NCBI GenBank assembly: GCA_947475445.1
Contig: CANJLC010000003.1
Location: forward strand, 62,001-126,000
Reading direction: 5' to 3'
Origin: Alphaproteobacteria bacterium
GTDB lineage: Bacteria > Pseudomonadota > Alphaproteobacteria > Micropepsales > Micropepsaceae
Length of the DNA stretch: 64,000 nt
Part shown: one piece after another, positions 27,369-36,661 of the stretch
Numbering within the stretch: the stretch's first letter is position 1
How the letters are laid out: each line of letters begins with the position of its first letter
The notes under the pieces: generated by a model
The model's database searches: none
Told to the model about the DNA's origin: nothing
The model's input: the letters and a program-made list of their open reading frames with translations, nothing else
Position numbers and translations under genes: made by a program

Positions 27369-29735
27369 ATGAGCGACGCCCTGGCCGATGCCCGCCGGGC
27401 GCTGGCGCGGTTGACCCGCATGGCGGCTCTCAGAGGCGCCGGCCTGATCCTGTTCCTGGCGGCGCTGGCCGCCCTTGTGGCGCTGGTCAGCTATAGCGGC
27501 GACGATGCCAGCTTCAACAACGCCAATGCACGGCCCATTTCCAATTTGCTGGGCCCGCTGGGCGCAACCGCCGCCGACCTGCTGCTGCAGACGTTCGGCT
27601 TCGCCGCCATCTTTGCTTTTTCGCCGCTGCTGGTGTGGGGCATACGCGCCCTGACCGGCCGCACCCTGCGCTACGCCATGTGGCGGCTGGTGGCCTGGCC
27701 GCTGGGCACGGTCACCGTGGCGGCAGGGCTTGGGCTTTTCCCCGCGCCTGCCAGCCTTCCTGCGGGGGCCGGCGGCTGGATCGGCATTGCCGCCGCCAGC
27801 CTGTCGGCCAATGCGGCAGGAATTTTCGCGGCGCCGTCTTTGTCCTGGGTGTTGCCGCTGTTTCTTCTGGCGGTGGGATTGCCGCTGGCTTTCCTGGCCA
27901 CGGGCCTGCGCTTCATGCCCATCCTGCGCGGGGCGATGAACCTTCCCGCCATGGCGCTATGGCTCGCCAGCCTGCTCAAAATGCCCGGGCTGAAAAAAGC
28001 GCCCGCGAAAAAATCCGCCACCTCGCTGGTCTATGACGATGAAGAAGATGACCATGACGATGACGAGGACAGCGACGAGGAGGGCTATCATTTCGAAGCC
28101 GCCGAACCGCTGGCTGCCACCAGGCTGGCTGAGCGCCGCGAAAGCCGCGTCAAGCGCGAGGAAGCCCGCCGCACCCCGGTGACCGCCGCCAAGCGCAGCC
28201 AGGCGGCGCTCAATTTGGGGGCGGGGGAATATCAACTGCCCGCGCTGGAGTTGCTGGCAGAACCCGTCACGCTCAAGGACACCCACAAGCTTACCGACGA
28301 GGCGCTGGAGGAAAATGCCCGCATGCTCGAAGCGGTGCTGGCCGATTTCGGCGTCAAGGGCCGCATCACGGCGGTGCGCCCGGGTCCGGTTGTAACCTTG
28401 TATGAATTCGAACCGGCCGCGGGTGTCAAATCCAGCCGCGTGATTTCCCTGTCGGACGATGTGGCGCGGTCCATGTCGGCGGTGGCGGCGCGCATTGCCG
28501 TGATTTCCGGGCGCAACGTGATCGGCATCGAACTGCCCAACCAGATGCGCGAGACGGTTTACCTGCGCGAAATGTTCGCCAGCGGCGATTATGAAAAGGC
28601 CCGTGCGCCGCTCACCCTGGCGCTGGGCAAGAATATCGGCGGCGAGCCGGTGATGGCGGACCTGGCCAAGATGCCCCATTTGCTGGTGGCGGGCACCACC
28701 GGCTCGGGCAAGTCGGTTGGCCTCAACACCATGATCCTGTCGCTGCTGTACCGCATGTCGCCGCAGCAATGCCGGTTGATCATGATTGATCCCAAGATGC
28801 TGGAATTGTCGGTCTATGACGGCATTCCGCATTTGCTGGCGCCCGTGGTCACCGATCCGCGCAAGGCGATTGTCGCCCTGAAATGGGCGGTGCGGGAAAT
28901 GGAGGAGCGTTACCGCAAAATGTCCAAGATGGGCGTGCGCGGCGTGGAAGCCTTCAATGACCGGGTCCGCAAGGCCAAGGAAAAAGGCGAAGTCCTCAAG
29001 CGCACGGTGCAGACAGGTTTTGACCGCGAGACAGGCAAGCCGGTTTACGAGGACGAGAATCTGGAATTCGAAGTGATGCCTTACATCGTCGTGGTGGTGG
29101 ACGAAGTCGCCGACCTGATGATGGTATCGGGCAAGGAAATCGAAGGCGCGGTGCAGCGCCTGGCCCAGATGGCGCGCGCCGCCGGCATTCACCTGATCGC
29201 CGCCACTCAGCGTCCGTCGGTGGACGTGATCACCGGCACCATCAAGGCCAATTTCCCCACCCGCATTTCCTTCCAGGTCACCTCCAAGATCGACAGCCGC
29301 ACCATCCTGGGCGAGCAGGGCGCCGAACAGCTGCTGGGCCAGGGCGACATGCTTTACATGGCGGCCGGCGGGCGCATCGGCCGCGTCCATGGACCCTTTG
29401 TATCCGATCACGAAGTCGAAGACGTGGTGCGTTTCCTCAAGGCCCAGGGCACACCGGAATATCTGGATGCCGTGACCGAGGAGCCGGACGAGGAATCCGA
29501 CGATCCCTATGCCGTGATGATGCAGGGCAATGGCGAAAGCGGCGACGATCTTTACGACAAGGCGCTGGCCGTTGTGGCGCGCGACCGCAAGGCTTCCACC
29601 TCCTACATCCAGCGCCGCCTGGGCATCGGCTACAACCGCGCCGCCAGCCTGATCGAGCGCATGGAACAGGATGGCGTCATCTCAAGCCCCAATCACAAGG
29701 GCATGCGAGAAGTCCTGCTCCCGGACCACGACTAG
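27369..29735 (+). CDS. ftsK: DNA translocase FtsK
   Basis: Segregates chromosome ends at the division septum. 788 residues: four membrane segments (residues about 20-200), an Asp/Glu-rich linker (DDEEDDHDDDEDSDEE, about 222-237), motor domain with Walker A AGTTGSGKSVGLN (about 440) and Walker B PYIVVVVDEVADLMM, ATQRPSVDVITGTIKANFP, and a C-terminal gamma winged helix (STSYIQRRLGIGYNRAASLIERME) that reads KOPS. Start ATG 27369 (MSDALADA); the open frame upstream translates the intergenic repeat. Confidence 0.96.
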   Translation: MSDALADARRALARLTRMAALRGAGLILFLAALAALVALVSYSGDDASFNNANARPISNLLGPLGATAADLLLQTFGFAAIFAFSPLLVWGIRALTGRTLRYAMWRLVAWPLGTVTVAAGLGLFPAPASLPAGAGGWIGIAAASLSANAAGIFAAPSLSWVLPLFLLAVGLPLAFLATGLRFMPILRGAMNLPAMALWLASLLKMPGLKKAPAKKSATSLVYDDEEDDHDDDEDSDEEGYHFEAAEPLAATRLAERRESRVKREEARRTPVTAAKRSQAALNLGAGEYQLPALELLAEPVTLKDTHKLTDEALEENARMLEAVLADFGVKGRITAVRPGPVVTLYEFEPAAGVKSSRVISLSDDVARSMSAVAARIAVISGRNVIGIELPNQMRETVYLREMFASGDYEKARAPLTLALGKNIGGEPVMADLAKMPHLLVAGTTGSGKSVGLNTMILSLLYRMSPQQCRLIMIDPKMLELSVYDGIPHLLAPVVTDPRKAIVALKWAVREMEERYRKMSKMGVRGVEAFNDRVRKAKEKGEVLKRTVQTGFDRETGKPVYEDENLEFEVMPYIVVVVDEVADLMMVSGKEIEGAVQRLAQMARAAGIHLIAATQRPSVDVITGTIKANFPTRISFQVTSKIDSRTILGEQGAEQLLGQGDMLYMAAGGRIGRVHGPFVSDHEVEDVVRFLKAQGTPEYLDAVTEEPDEESDDPYAVMMQGNGESGDDLYDKALAVVARDRKASTSYIQRRLGIGYNRAASLIERMEQDGVISSPNHKGMREVLLPDHD

Positions 29736-29788
29736 GCGGCGGCGGCGAATTCGCGTAAGACTCTGCAGGCGTTCGTGCGGGAGTTTGC

Positions 29789-30301
29789 ATGTCCTATATC
29801 CTGCAATCCTTGGGCGCCGGCGAAACCATCATCGCGCGGGCGAAGTTTCACTGGCTTTACACCGGCGCTGCCTGGGCAGCGCTGCTGTTGCCAGGGGCGG
29901 CGTTGCTCTATTTCCTGGGCTGGTGTGCCCGGCGCCCCGAGCCATTTGCCATGGGCGATCCGGTCAGCTGGTACGCCGCGCTGGCGGGCTTTTTCTTCCT
30001 GTGGGGCATCGTCACCTTCCTCAAATCCATGATCACCGTCTGGACCACGGAAATCGGCGTCACCAGCCACCGCTTTGTTGAAAAGCATGGGCTGTTTTCC
30101 ACCCATAGCAGCGAAATCGCCCTGCCCAATATCGAAGGCGTGAAAGTGAACCAGAATATCCTGGGCCGGATTTTCGGTTTCGGCACGGTGAAGATCGAAG
30201 GCACGGGCGTTGACGCGGTCACGACGCCGACCATTGCCGATCCGGTGGGATTTGTGCGGGCGATCCAGACGGCCAAGGAGCATCCGTCGGGAAAAGTGTA
30301 A
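29789..30301 (+). CDS. membrane PH-domain (YdbS/bPH2-like) protein
   Basis: 170 residues: two membrane helices (about 27-46 and 63-83), then a bacterial PH domain (TEIGVTSHRFVEKHGLFSTHSSEIALPNIEGVKVNQNILGRIFGFGTVKIEGTG). Family members are small membrane proteins with unknown role. The last codons (SGKV-stop) lie inside the REP-like repeat copy at 30,289. Confidence 0.85.
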   Translation: MSYILQSLGAGETIIARAKFHWLYTGAAWAALLLPGAALLYFLGWCARRPEPFAMGDPVSWYAALAGFFFLWGIVTFLKSMITVWTTEIGVTSHRFVEKHGLFSTHSSEIALPNIEGVKVNQNILGRIFGFGTVKIEGTGVDAVTTPTIADPVGFVRAIQTAKEHPSGKV

Positions 30302-30313
30302 GCGGTTTTCCGT
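30289..30313. repeat. REP-like repeat, copy 2
   Basis: Arms CGGGAAAA and TTTTCCG around GTGTAAGCGG, then GTGGCCGGTGCGACCAAACATCA, closely matching copy 1 at 11,339. It supplies the stop codon (GTG TAA) of the PH-domain gene. Confidence 0.75.
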
Positions 30314-30331
30314 GGCCGGTGCGACCAAACA

Positions 30332-32194
30332 TCAGCCCGCGGCGGCGAATTCCAGTTCGTCCATGGCGCGGGACGGAAACACCACCGTGATGCGCGTGCC
30401 CTGGTCGCGGGCGCTGTCGAAGCTCATGGCGCCACCATGCAATTCGACAAAAGCGCGCGTCAGGGGCAGGCCCAGGCCGGTGCCCTCGTAGCGCCGCTCC
30501 AGCCGGTTATCCACCTGGCCGAAAGGCTGCAGCGCCACGTCAATATCTTCCAGGATCAGGCCAATCCCGCTGTCGCCCACCGTGACGGTGACGCGGCCGT
30601 CCTGCATCTTCGCGTCCAGCCAGATGCGCCCGCCCGCCGGGGTGAATTTCATGGCGTTGGACAGCAGGTTGAGGAATATCTGGCGCAGCTTGGCGGGATC
30701 GCCGGACAGCGGCAAATTCTGCTCCAGGCCTGAAACGGTGAATTCCAGGCCGGCGGCGGCGATCTGCTCGCGCACCATGGTGACGCAGTCCTTCAGCACC
30801 TCGCCCATGTCGGCGGGGCGGGTGTCCAGGATCATCTTGCCGCTTTCGCTTTTCGCAAGATCGAGCACCGAGTTGATCACATCCAGAAGATGACGGCCGC
30901 TGCGCAGGATATCGCCGGAATAATCGAGGTAACGGGCGTTGCCGATCTCGCCGAACATCTGGCCGTTGATGATCTCGGAGAAACCGATAATGGCGTTGAG
31001 CGGGGTGCGCAGCTCATGGCTCATATTCGCCAGGAAGCGCGTCTTGGCGGCGTTTGCCGCTTCGGCGGCGCGGGTGGCGCGGCGCAGGGATTCTTCGCGT
31101 TCCTTCACCAGCGTAAAGTCGGACAAAAGCACGATGGAGCCGCCTTCGCTGGTGGCGCTGGCGGTCATGCGCACCCAGCGGCCATCGGCCAGTTCCAGTT
31201 CGGCATGTCCGGAAATATCCGCGGCGCCCGATTGCGACGAAAGCTGCCCCTGGATCAGGCGCAGCGCATCGGTGAAGGCAGCGCCCGGCACCAGCGCGCC
31301 GGCAATCGCCGGGAAAAAGGACCGCAGGCTGGAATTGGCCAGCACGATATGGCCATCCGGTCCCACCAGGATGACGCCTTCACGCGAGGTCTCAAGCGCG
31401 TCGGCCAGGCGGTTTTCCGCGGACAGGCGCAGGGAGGTTTCGCGGGTCATCATGGCGCGAATGGAATCCTGCATCACGGTCATGGATTTGAGCAGGGCGC
31501 CGGTTTCATCCGCGCCGCCGGGCGGGATCACAGTCTGCAATTCGCCTTTTGCGATGCGGTCCGCGACGGCCGCGGCAGCCGACAAGGGCCGTATGATGCG
31601 GCGGCGCAGGAACAGGGTGATGCCGGCAGCCAGCATGAGCGCCAGCACCGTGGCGGCCAGGGTGGCGTAGCGGTAATTGGTGACATTGGTGACGGTCTGG
31701 CGGCGGCTGATGAAACTGTGATCGGTGTTGAGTTCAATCAGCAGGTCGAACTTGTCGTCAATCTGGGTGTCGAGCCGCTCCAGCGTCCTGATGTCGCCGC
31801 GATTGCGCGCTTCGCGCCATTGGCCCACCAAAGGGCGGATCTGGCGGATCAGGCGCTGCTCGTCGGTGGCATAGGAACGCTGCGCCGCCACATCCAGATC
31901 GTCATAGAAGGTGGCGACGGTGTCGGCGATGTCGGCGGTGATGGCAACCTTCTCTTGCGGCGTGGCGTGTTCGAAGCGCAGCTCGTCCATCTGCAACTGG
32001 GTGAAATCGGTTTGCGCGGCGCGGGCGTAATTGATTGCCATCAACGGGCCGTCAAAAGTGGTGACGGCCATGTCTCCGGCAGACGCCAGCACCGCATAGC
32101 CGGCAGCGCCCAGCAACGCGATAATCGCGCTCATCGCAATGAAGGCGCCAAAAATCTTGGCGCCAATCGAGGTATCGGAGGGTGACATCCTCAT
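30332..32194 (-). CDS. membrane sensor histidine kinase (HAMP-PAS-HisKA-HATPase)
   Basis: 620 residues. Membrane helices at about 13-37 and 176-196 bracket a periplasmic helical sensor of about 140 residues (4-helix-bundle type). HAMP about 197-250, PAS-like about 262-365, phospho-acceptor His 393 in NMSHELRTPLNAIIGFSEI, N-box LLSNAMKF, G1 GDSGIGL, and G2 RYEGTGLGLPLTRAFVELHGG. No receiver domain and no adjacent response regulator, so an orphan. Signal unknown. Confidence 0.93.
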   Translation of the reverse strand: MRMSPSDTSIGAKIFGAFIAMSAIIALLGAAGYAVLASAGDMAVTTFDGPLMAINYARAAQTDFTQLQMDELRFEHATPQEKVAITADIADTVATFYDDLDVAAQRSYATDEQRLIRQIRPLVGQWREARNRGDIRTLERLDTQIDDKFDLLIELNTDHSFISRRQTVTNVTNYRYATLAATVLALMLAAGITLFLRRRIIRPLSAAAAVADRIAKGELQTVIPPGGADETGALLKSMTVMQDSIRAMMTRETSLRLSAENRLADALETSREGVILVGPDGHIVLANSSLRSFFPAIAGALVPGAAFTDALRLIQGQLSSQSGAADISGHAELELADGRWVRMTASATSEGGSIVLLSDFTLVKEREESLRRATRAAEAANAAKTRFLANMSHELRTPLNAIIGFSEIINGQMFGEIGNARYLDYSGDILRSGRHLLDVINSVLDLAKSESGKMILDTRPADMGEVLKDCVTMVREQIAAAGLEFTVSGLEQNLPLSGDPAKLRQIFLNLLSNAMKFTPAGGRIWLDAKMQDGRVTVTVGDSGIGLILEDIDVALQPFGQVDNRLERRYEGTGLGLPLTRAFVELHGGAMSFDSARDQGTRITVVFPSRAMDELEFAAAG

Positions 32195-32290
32195 CCTGCC
32201 CTAAAGCATTGAGGAATATGGACGATGGAGAGTTTATGCGGGCTTAAGCCCAGGCCGTGCCTGGCACCGCCAAAAGACCAGGGCGCCAGG

Positions 32291-32596
32291 CTACTTTACG
32301 CGAACCACCAGCTTCATCTTGGGGTGAATATGGCAGCGCACGTCGAAGGTGCCCGATTGCGTAAAGCTTTCGGTAAGATTTTCGCCCGGGGACTTCTCTT
32401 CGGAATCGAACAGCCCGTTGACATAGATCTGGTGGATGAAGGTGTCCTTGTTGGTGAAGGTCAGGGCTTCGCCGCGGCTGATGGTCACCTCGCCCGGGCG
32501 GAACATGCGCCCGCTCTGGGTGATGGTATGGGCCGCGTCCGCCGCAAAGGCGCCGCCGCAGGACAGCAAGAGCAGAGGCAAGGCATATCGGGTCAT
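32291..32596 (-). CDS. small periplasmic cupredoxin-domain protein
   Basis: 101 residues: signal peptide (MTRYALPLLLLSCGGAFA), then one cupredoxin domain. Type-1 copper ligands are all visible: His 55 (FIHQIY), Cys 88 and His 91 (RCHIHP) and Met 94. It resembles plastocyanin/MauL-type small blue-copper proteins; partner unknown. Start ATG 32596 has AGGA 10 nt upstream and the signal peptide; a longer frame upstream is rejected. Confidence 0.85.
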   Translation of the reverse strand: MTRYALPLLLLSCGGAFAADAAHTITQSGRMFRPGEVTISRGEALTFTNKDTFIHQIYVNGLFDSEEKSPGENLTESFTQSGTFDVRCHIHPKMKLVVRVK

Positions 32597-32743
32597 GGCT
32601 GGGTTCCTGAAAGCGCCCTTCAGGAATGTTGGCCCGCCGGGCTTTAAGGCCGCGTAAACCCCCTCGGAAAGGGGCAAAAAGGCAGGCTTTTTCCGGGGGT
32701 GGACAGGGTCCAGCCCATGTCCTATATCCGCCCACCTTCGTGA

Positions 32744-32820
<77 letters not shown>

Positions 32821-32826
32821 TCAATA

Positions 32827-32857
32827 AAAGCCGGTCCCGCAAGGGCCGGCTTTTTTG
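32827..32857 (+). terminator. terminator of initiator tRNA gene
   Basis: AAAAGCCGG-T-CCC / GGGCCGGCTTTT stem with one bulged T and loop GCAA, then T6. Confidence 0.88.
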
Positions 32858-32918
32858 ATGCCTCCGCGGCAGCGGCTTCAAAAAAACCCTTGAGGCGCGA
32901 CCAGCGCCGAAAGACCTT

Positions 32919-35219
32919 ATGGCGATGACAACACCCTCCCCTTGCGACCAGGCCATTGCGCTTCACCAGTCGGGCAGGCTGGCGCAGGCCGAGGCGCTGT
33001 ATCGCCAGGCGATCGCACAGGATGCGAGCGCCTTCGTGCCGCGCCATTATCTGGGCGTGCTCAAGCTGCAGCAGGGCGACAATGAGCAGGCGGTGGCGCT
33101 GATCGGCGAGGCGCTGAAAATCGACCCCGGCAACGCCGAGGCCATGATCAATTACGGCAACGCGCTCAAGCAGCTGGGCCGCCATGACGAGGCGCTGGAT
33201 GTTTTTGATGCGGCGCTGGCGGCAAGGCCCGATTTCGCGGCCGCGCCTTACAACCGCGCCATCTTGCTGCAGGAGCTTGGCCGGCTGGAGGATGCGGCGC
33301 GCGCCTATGAGCAGGCGGTGACGCTGCGTCCTGATTTTTCCGCAGCCTGGCATGAGCGCGCCATCCTGCTGCTGCAGTCGAAACAGCAGGAGGCGGCGCT
33401 GGAAAGCTTTGACCGGCTCTTGGCGCTGGAGCCGCGCTTTGCGGAAGGCTGGAGCAACCGCGGCGTGCTGCTCACCGACATGAAACGTTTTGAAGAAGCC
33501 CTGGCCAGTTGCGAACGCGCCCTTGCCATCAATCCGGGCTTCGCCGAAGCCTGGCACAATCGCGCCAACGCGCTGAGCAAATTGCGCCGTTACGACGAAG
33601 CGCTGGCCAGCTTTGACCGGGCGCTGGCACTGAAGCCCGATGCCCATCCCAGGGCCTGGAACAATCGCGGTGTGCTGCTGCAGGAGATGAAACGCTTTGG
33701 CGAAGCCAGCGCCAGCTTCACCAAGGCGCTGGCGATTGCGCCGGACTATGCCGAAGCGCTTTACAATCGCGGCAAGCTGGCCTGGGCCGAGCATGAAGAT
33801 TATGACGCGGCGCTGGCCGACCTGACGCGGGCCGTGGCGCTGGACCCGGATTATCCCTATGCGTTGGGCGCGCTGCTGCATCTGAAAAACCATGGCGGCG
33901 ACTGGAGTGGCCGGGACGCTGCCATTGCCGCAATCAACGTCGGCGTGCGCGCAGGCAAGCCGGTGGTGGAACCCTTTGTTTATCAGGCCATTTCGACATC
34001 GCCGGCGGACCAGCTGGCCTGCTGCCGCTTGCACGCTTCGCTTCACTATCCGGCAAAGAGTCCCCTATGGCACGGCAGGCAGCGCAAACCGGGAAAAATC
34101 CGCATCGGCTATGTCTCGGGCGAATTTCGCGAACAAGCCACTGCTTTTCTCACGGCGGGCCTTTACGAGCAGCATGACAGGAGCCGCTTCGAGATCACCG
34201 CTTTCGATATCGGGCGCGCCGACACCTCAGCCATGCGCAAACGGCTGGAGGCGGGCTTTGACCATTTCACCTCGATCGCCGGCCTGTCCGACGAGGCAGC
34301 GGCCCAGGCGATTGCCGCCGCCGGCATTGATATCCTTGTCAATCTGAACGGCTATTTCGGCGAACGGCGCATGGAAATTTTTGCGCACCGGCCCGCACCC
34401 ATCCAGGTCAATTTCCTGGGCTTTCCCATGACCCTGGGCGCGCCCTATATCGATGCCATCATCGCCGACCGCATAGTCATTCCGCAGGATGAACAGAAAT
34501 ATTACAGCGAGAATGTGGTGCTCCTTCCGGACAGCTACCAGGTCAATGATTCCCGGCGCGCCATTGCCGCCCAGCCCGGCCGCGACGAATGCGGCTTGCC
34601 GCCATCGGGATTTGTCTTTTGCAGCTTCAACCAGAGCTACAAGCTGACGCCGGAAGTCTTTGGCTGCTGGATGCGGATTGTGAAAGCCTTGCCGGGCAGC
34701 GTGTTATGGCTGCTGCAAGGGCATGAGGAATTCCAAAAAAATATCCGGCGCGAGGCGCAGGCGGCGGGCGTGGATGCGGCGCGCATCATTTTCGCGCCCA
34801 TGATTGCGGCAGACCTGCACCTGGCGCGGCTTGGCCATGCCGACCTGTTCCTCGACACCATGCCGTGCAATGCCCACACCACGGCCAGCGACGCCTTGTG
34901 GGCGGGCGTGCCGCTGGTCACTTGCCAGGGGAGCGCTTTTTCCGGGCGCGTCGCCACCAGCCTGCTGCATGCGGTGGGCCTGGAGGATCTGGTGACGCAA
35001 AATCTCGCGGGCTATGAGGCGCTGGCGGTGGCGCTGGCGCTGGACAAGGCGCGCCTGCAGGCCCTGCGGCAAAGGCTCAAGGACAACCGCCTCCGTGCCC
35101 CTCTGTTTGATACCGCACGCTATTGCCGGCACCTGGAAGCGGCTTTTTGCGTCCTGCTGGCAAATTGGGAGCAGGGATTGCCGCCAAAATGCGTGACCAT
35201 AGAGCCTATAAACAATTGA
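32919..35219 (+). CDS. TPR glycosyltransferase, GT41 (SPINDLY/OGT-like)
   Basis: 766 residues. About eight TPR repeats (residues 7-310), then a two-lobe GT41 domain: KIRIGYVSGEFREQATAFL, DILVNLNGYFGERRMEIFA, RPAPIQVNFLGFPMTLGAPY, FVFCSFNQSYKLTPEVF and the UDP-sugar-binding LFLDTMPCNAHTTASDALWAG. Homologues attach sugars to protein Ser/Thr, in bacteria often surface or flagellar proteins. The first motif usually reads DFR(D/E)H; here the His (human OGT H498 position) is Gln, so activity or donor may differ. Located between the initiator tRNA and dksA, next to the flgH scar. Confidence 0.9.
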   Translation: MAMTTPSPCDQAIALHQSGRLAQAEALYRQAIAQDASAFVPRHYLGVLKLQQGDNEQAVALIGEALKIDPGNAEAMINYGNALKQLGRHDEALDVFDAALAARPDFAAAPYNRAILLQELGRLEDAARAYEQAVTLRPDFSAAWHERAILLLQSKQQEAALESFDRLLALEPRFAEGWSNRGVLLTDMKRFEEALASCERALAINPGFAEAWHNRANALSKLRRYDEALASFDRALALKPDAHPRAWNNRGVLLQEMKRFGEASASFTKALAIAPDYAEALYNRGKLAWAEHEDYDAALADLTRAVALDPDYPYALGALLHLKNHGGDWSGRDAAIAAINVGVRAGKPVVEPFVYQAISTSPADQLACCRLHASLHYPAKSPLWHGRQRKPGKIRIGYVSGEFREQATAFLTAGLYEQHDRSRFEITAFDIGRADTSAMRKRLEAGFDHFTSIAGLSDEAAAQAIAAAGIDILVNLNGYFGERRMEIFAHRPAPIQVNFLGFPMTLGAPYIDAIIADRIVIPQDEQKYYSENVVLLPDSYQVNDSRRAIAAQPGRDECGLPPSGFVFCSFNQSYKLTPEVFGCWMRIVKALPGSVLWLLQGHEEFQKNIRREAQAAGVDAARIIFAPMIAADLHLARLGHADLFLDTMPCNAHTTASDALWAGVPLVTCQGSAFSGRVATSLLHAVGLEDLVTQNLAGYEALAVALALDKARLQALRQRLKDNRLRAPLFDTARYCRHLEAAFCVLLANWEQGLPPKCVTIEPINN

Positions 35220-35386
35220 TATTGTTATAGTATTTCTGGATGTCGGCCTGGTGGCAAAATTGGGGAAGGAAGTCTTTCCCCTGTCCGACAATTGCGATTG
35301 CTGGGGGGTAGAGGCATCGCTATAACCCCCGCCCGTCGCGGCGGCCCTATTATAAGGAGCCGATTCGTGGCGCCGAAGGAGTGTGC

Positions 35387-35803
35387 ATGGGAATCCAGAT
35401 CGCCGCCGACTACCGGCCGCAGGAGAGCGAACCCTTCATGAATGAGAAGCAGCGGGAATATTTCCGCCGCAAGCTCAACAGCTGGAAGGAAGAGATCCTC
35501 AAGGAGAGCCGCGAGACCATCCAGAACCTGCAGGCGGAAACCGTGCCGCATGCCGACCTGGCCGACCGCGCCTCCACCGAGGCGGAGCGCCAGCTGGAAT
35601 TGCGCACCCGCGACCGCCAGAGAAAATTGATCGCCAAGATCGATTCCGCGCTGCGCCGGATTGAAGATGGTTCTTACGGCTTTTGCGAGGAAACCGGTGA
35701 GCCGATTTCCCTTAAGCGGCTGGACGCCCGCCCCATCGCCACCTTGTCGATCGAGGCGCAGGAGCGCCATGAAAGGCGCGAGAAGGTTTACCGCGACGAC
35801 TAG
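35387..35803 (+). CDS. dksA: DksA family RNA polymerase-binding regulator (Cys-poor)
   Basis: 138 residues from ATG 35387 (GAAGGA 6 nt upstream; GTG 35381 also in frame). Coiled-coil region EYFRRKLNSWKEEILKESRE to about residue 90, with the zinc-finger region reduced to one Cys: YGFCEETGEPISLKRLDARP. In this lineage type the fold holds without the four-Cys site. DksA binds the RNA polymerase secondary channel with ppGpp. In many Alphaproteobacteria a dksA sits beside flgH, as the flgH remnant does here. Confidence 0.93.
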   Translation: MGIQIAADYRPQESEPFMNEKQREYFRRKLNSWKEEILKESRETIQNLQAETVPHADLADRASTEAERQLELRTRDRQRKLIAKIDSALRRIEDGSYGFCEETGEPISLKRLDARPIATLSIEAQERHERREKVYRDD

Positions 35804-35819
35804 CCGTTTTGGCAGGAAT

Positions 35820-35855
35820 TAAAAAAGGCCCGGTCGAAAGACGGGGCCTTTTTTT
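35820..35855. terminator. bidirectional terminator after dksA
   Basis: AAAAAAGGCCC-G-GTC / GAC-G-GGGCCTTTTTT with loop GAAA; T-runs on both strands. It terminates dksA and would have terminated flgH from the other side. Confidence 0.88.
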
Positions 35856-35874
35856 CTTTCCCCACTCAAAACTT

Positions 35875-36063
35875 TTACCAGGGCATCAGGATGTCCATCA
35901 CCTGCGAACCCAGGCGCGGCTGCTGCACGTCGCTGACCGTGCCCTTGCCGCCGTAGGAGATGCGCGCTTCGGCGATCTGGGCCAGGTCCACGGTATTCTG
36001 CGCCGTGATGTCCTCGGTGCGGACAATGCCGCTGACCTGAAGGTCGCGCAGCTCGTTGTTCAA
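35875..36063 (-). pseudogene. flgH: flagellar L-ring protein FlgH, C-terminal remnant
   Basis: About 62 codons: [20 protein letters not shown], then [20 protein letters not shown] and the family end [19 protein letters not shown] with TAA. This is the FlgH C-terminus. The signal peptide and first two thirds are missing; at 36,063 homology stops and the plus strand begins a different protein. No flagellar genes are elsewhere in the window. No product expected. Confidence 0.88.
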
Positions 36064-36661
36064 GCGCCTGGACGGCATCGCCAAGGCCCAGGTTTCAACC
36101 CGCCTTGCCACGGTCTATTTGATGGACCACAGGCCGCAGGACGCGATCAATACCCTGCACGAGTCCCAGATCACCGGCCTGCCCGATGACACCATGCATG
36201 AACGCCTGCTGCTGGAAGCGCGCGGCTTTGCTGCCCTCAAGCAATGGGACAATGCGCTGGATCTGATTGCGGTGGATGACAGCGCCGATACGCGCCGGCT
36301 GCGGGCCGACATTTACTGGGAAAGCGGCAATTGGGCCGTGGCCGGCCAGAAGGCGGAAGAATTGCTGGGCGCCCGTTACACCGACGCCGCGCCGCTGACC
36401 AAGGGTGAGCGCGAAGAGGTCCTGCGCATGGCGGTGGCCTATTCGCTGGTAAACGACGAAGCCAGCCTGGAAAGGCTGCGGGTGAATTTCATGCCCAAGA
36501 TGACCGGCACGCCCGATGCCAGCGCCTTTAGCGTGTTGTCGCAGAATATTGAATTGCACGGCATCGCCTTCCGCGACGCGGCGGCGAAAATTGCCTCTAT
36601 TGATACGCTGCAGGCCTTCATGAAGGATTTCAGCAGCCGCAAGGACGTGGCGGCCTACTGA
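36062..36661 (+). pseudogene. C-terminal remnant of a TPR-like protein of unknown function
   Basis: About 199 codons open from the junction: [34 protein letters not shown], later WDNALDLIAVDDSADTRRLR and TPDASAFSVLSQNIELHGIA. Helical, TPR-like composition. A TTG at 36,056 could start translation but has no RBS and lies in flgH antisense, so this is taken as the 3' part of a larger gene. A role at the flagellar locus is suggested only by its position. Confidence 0.65.
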
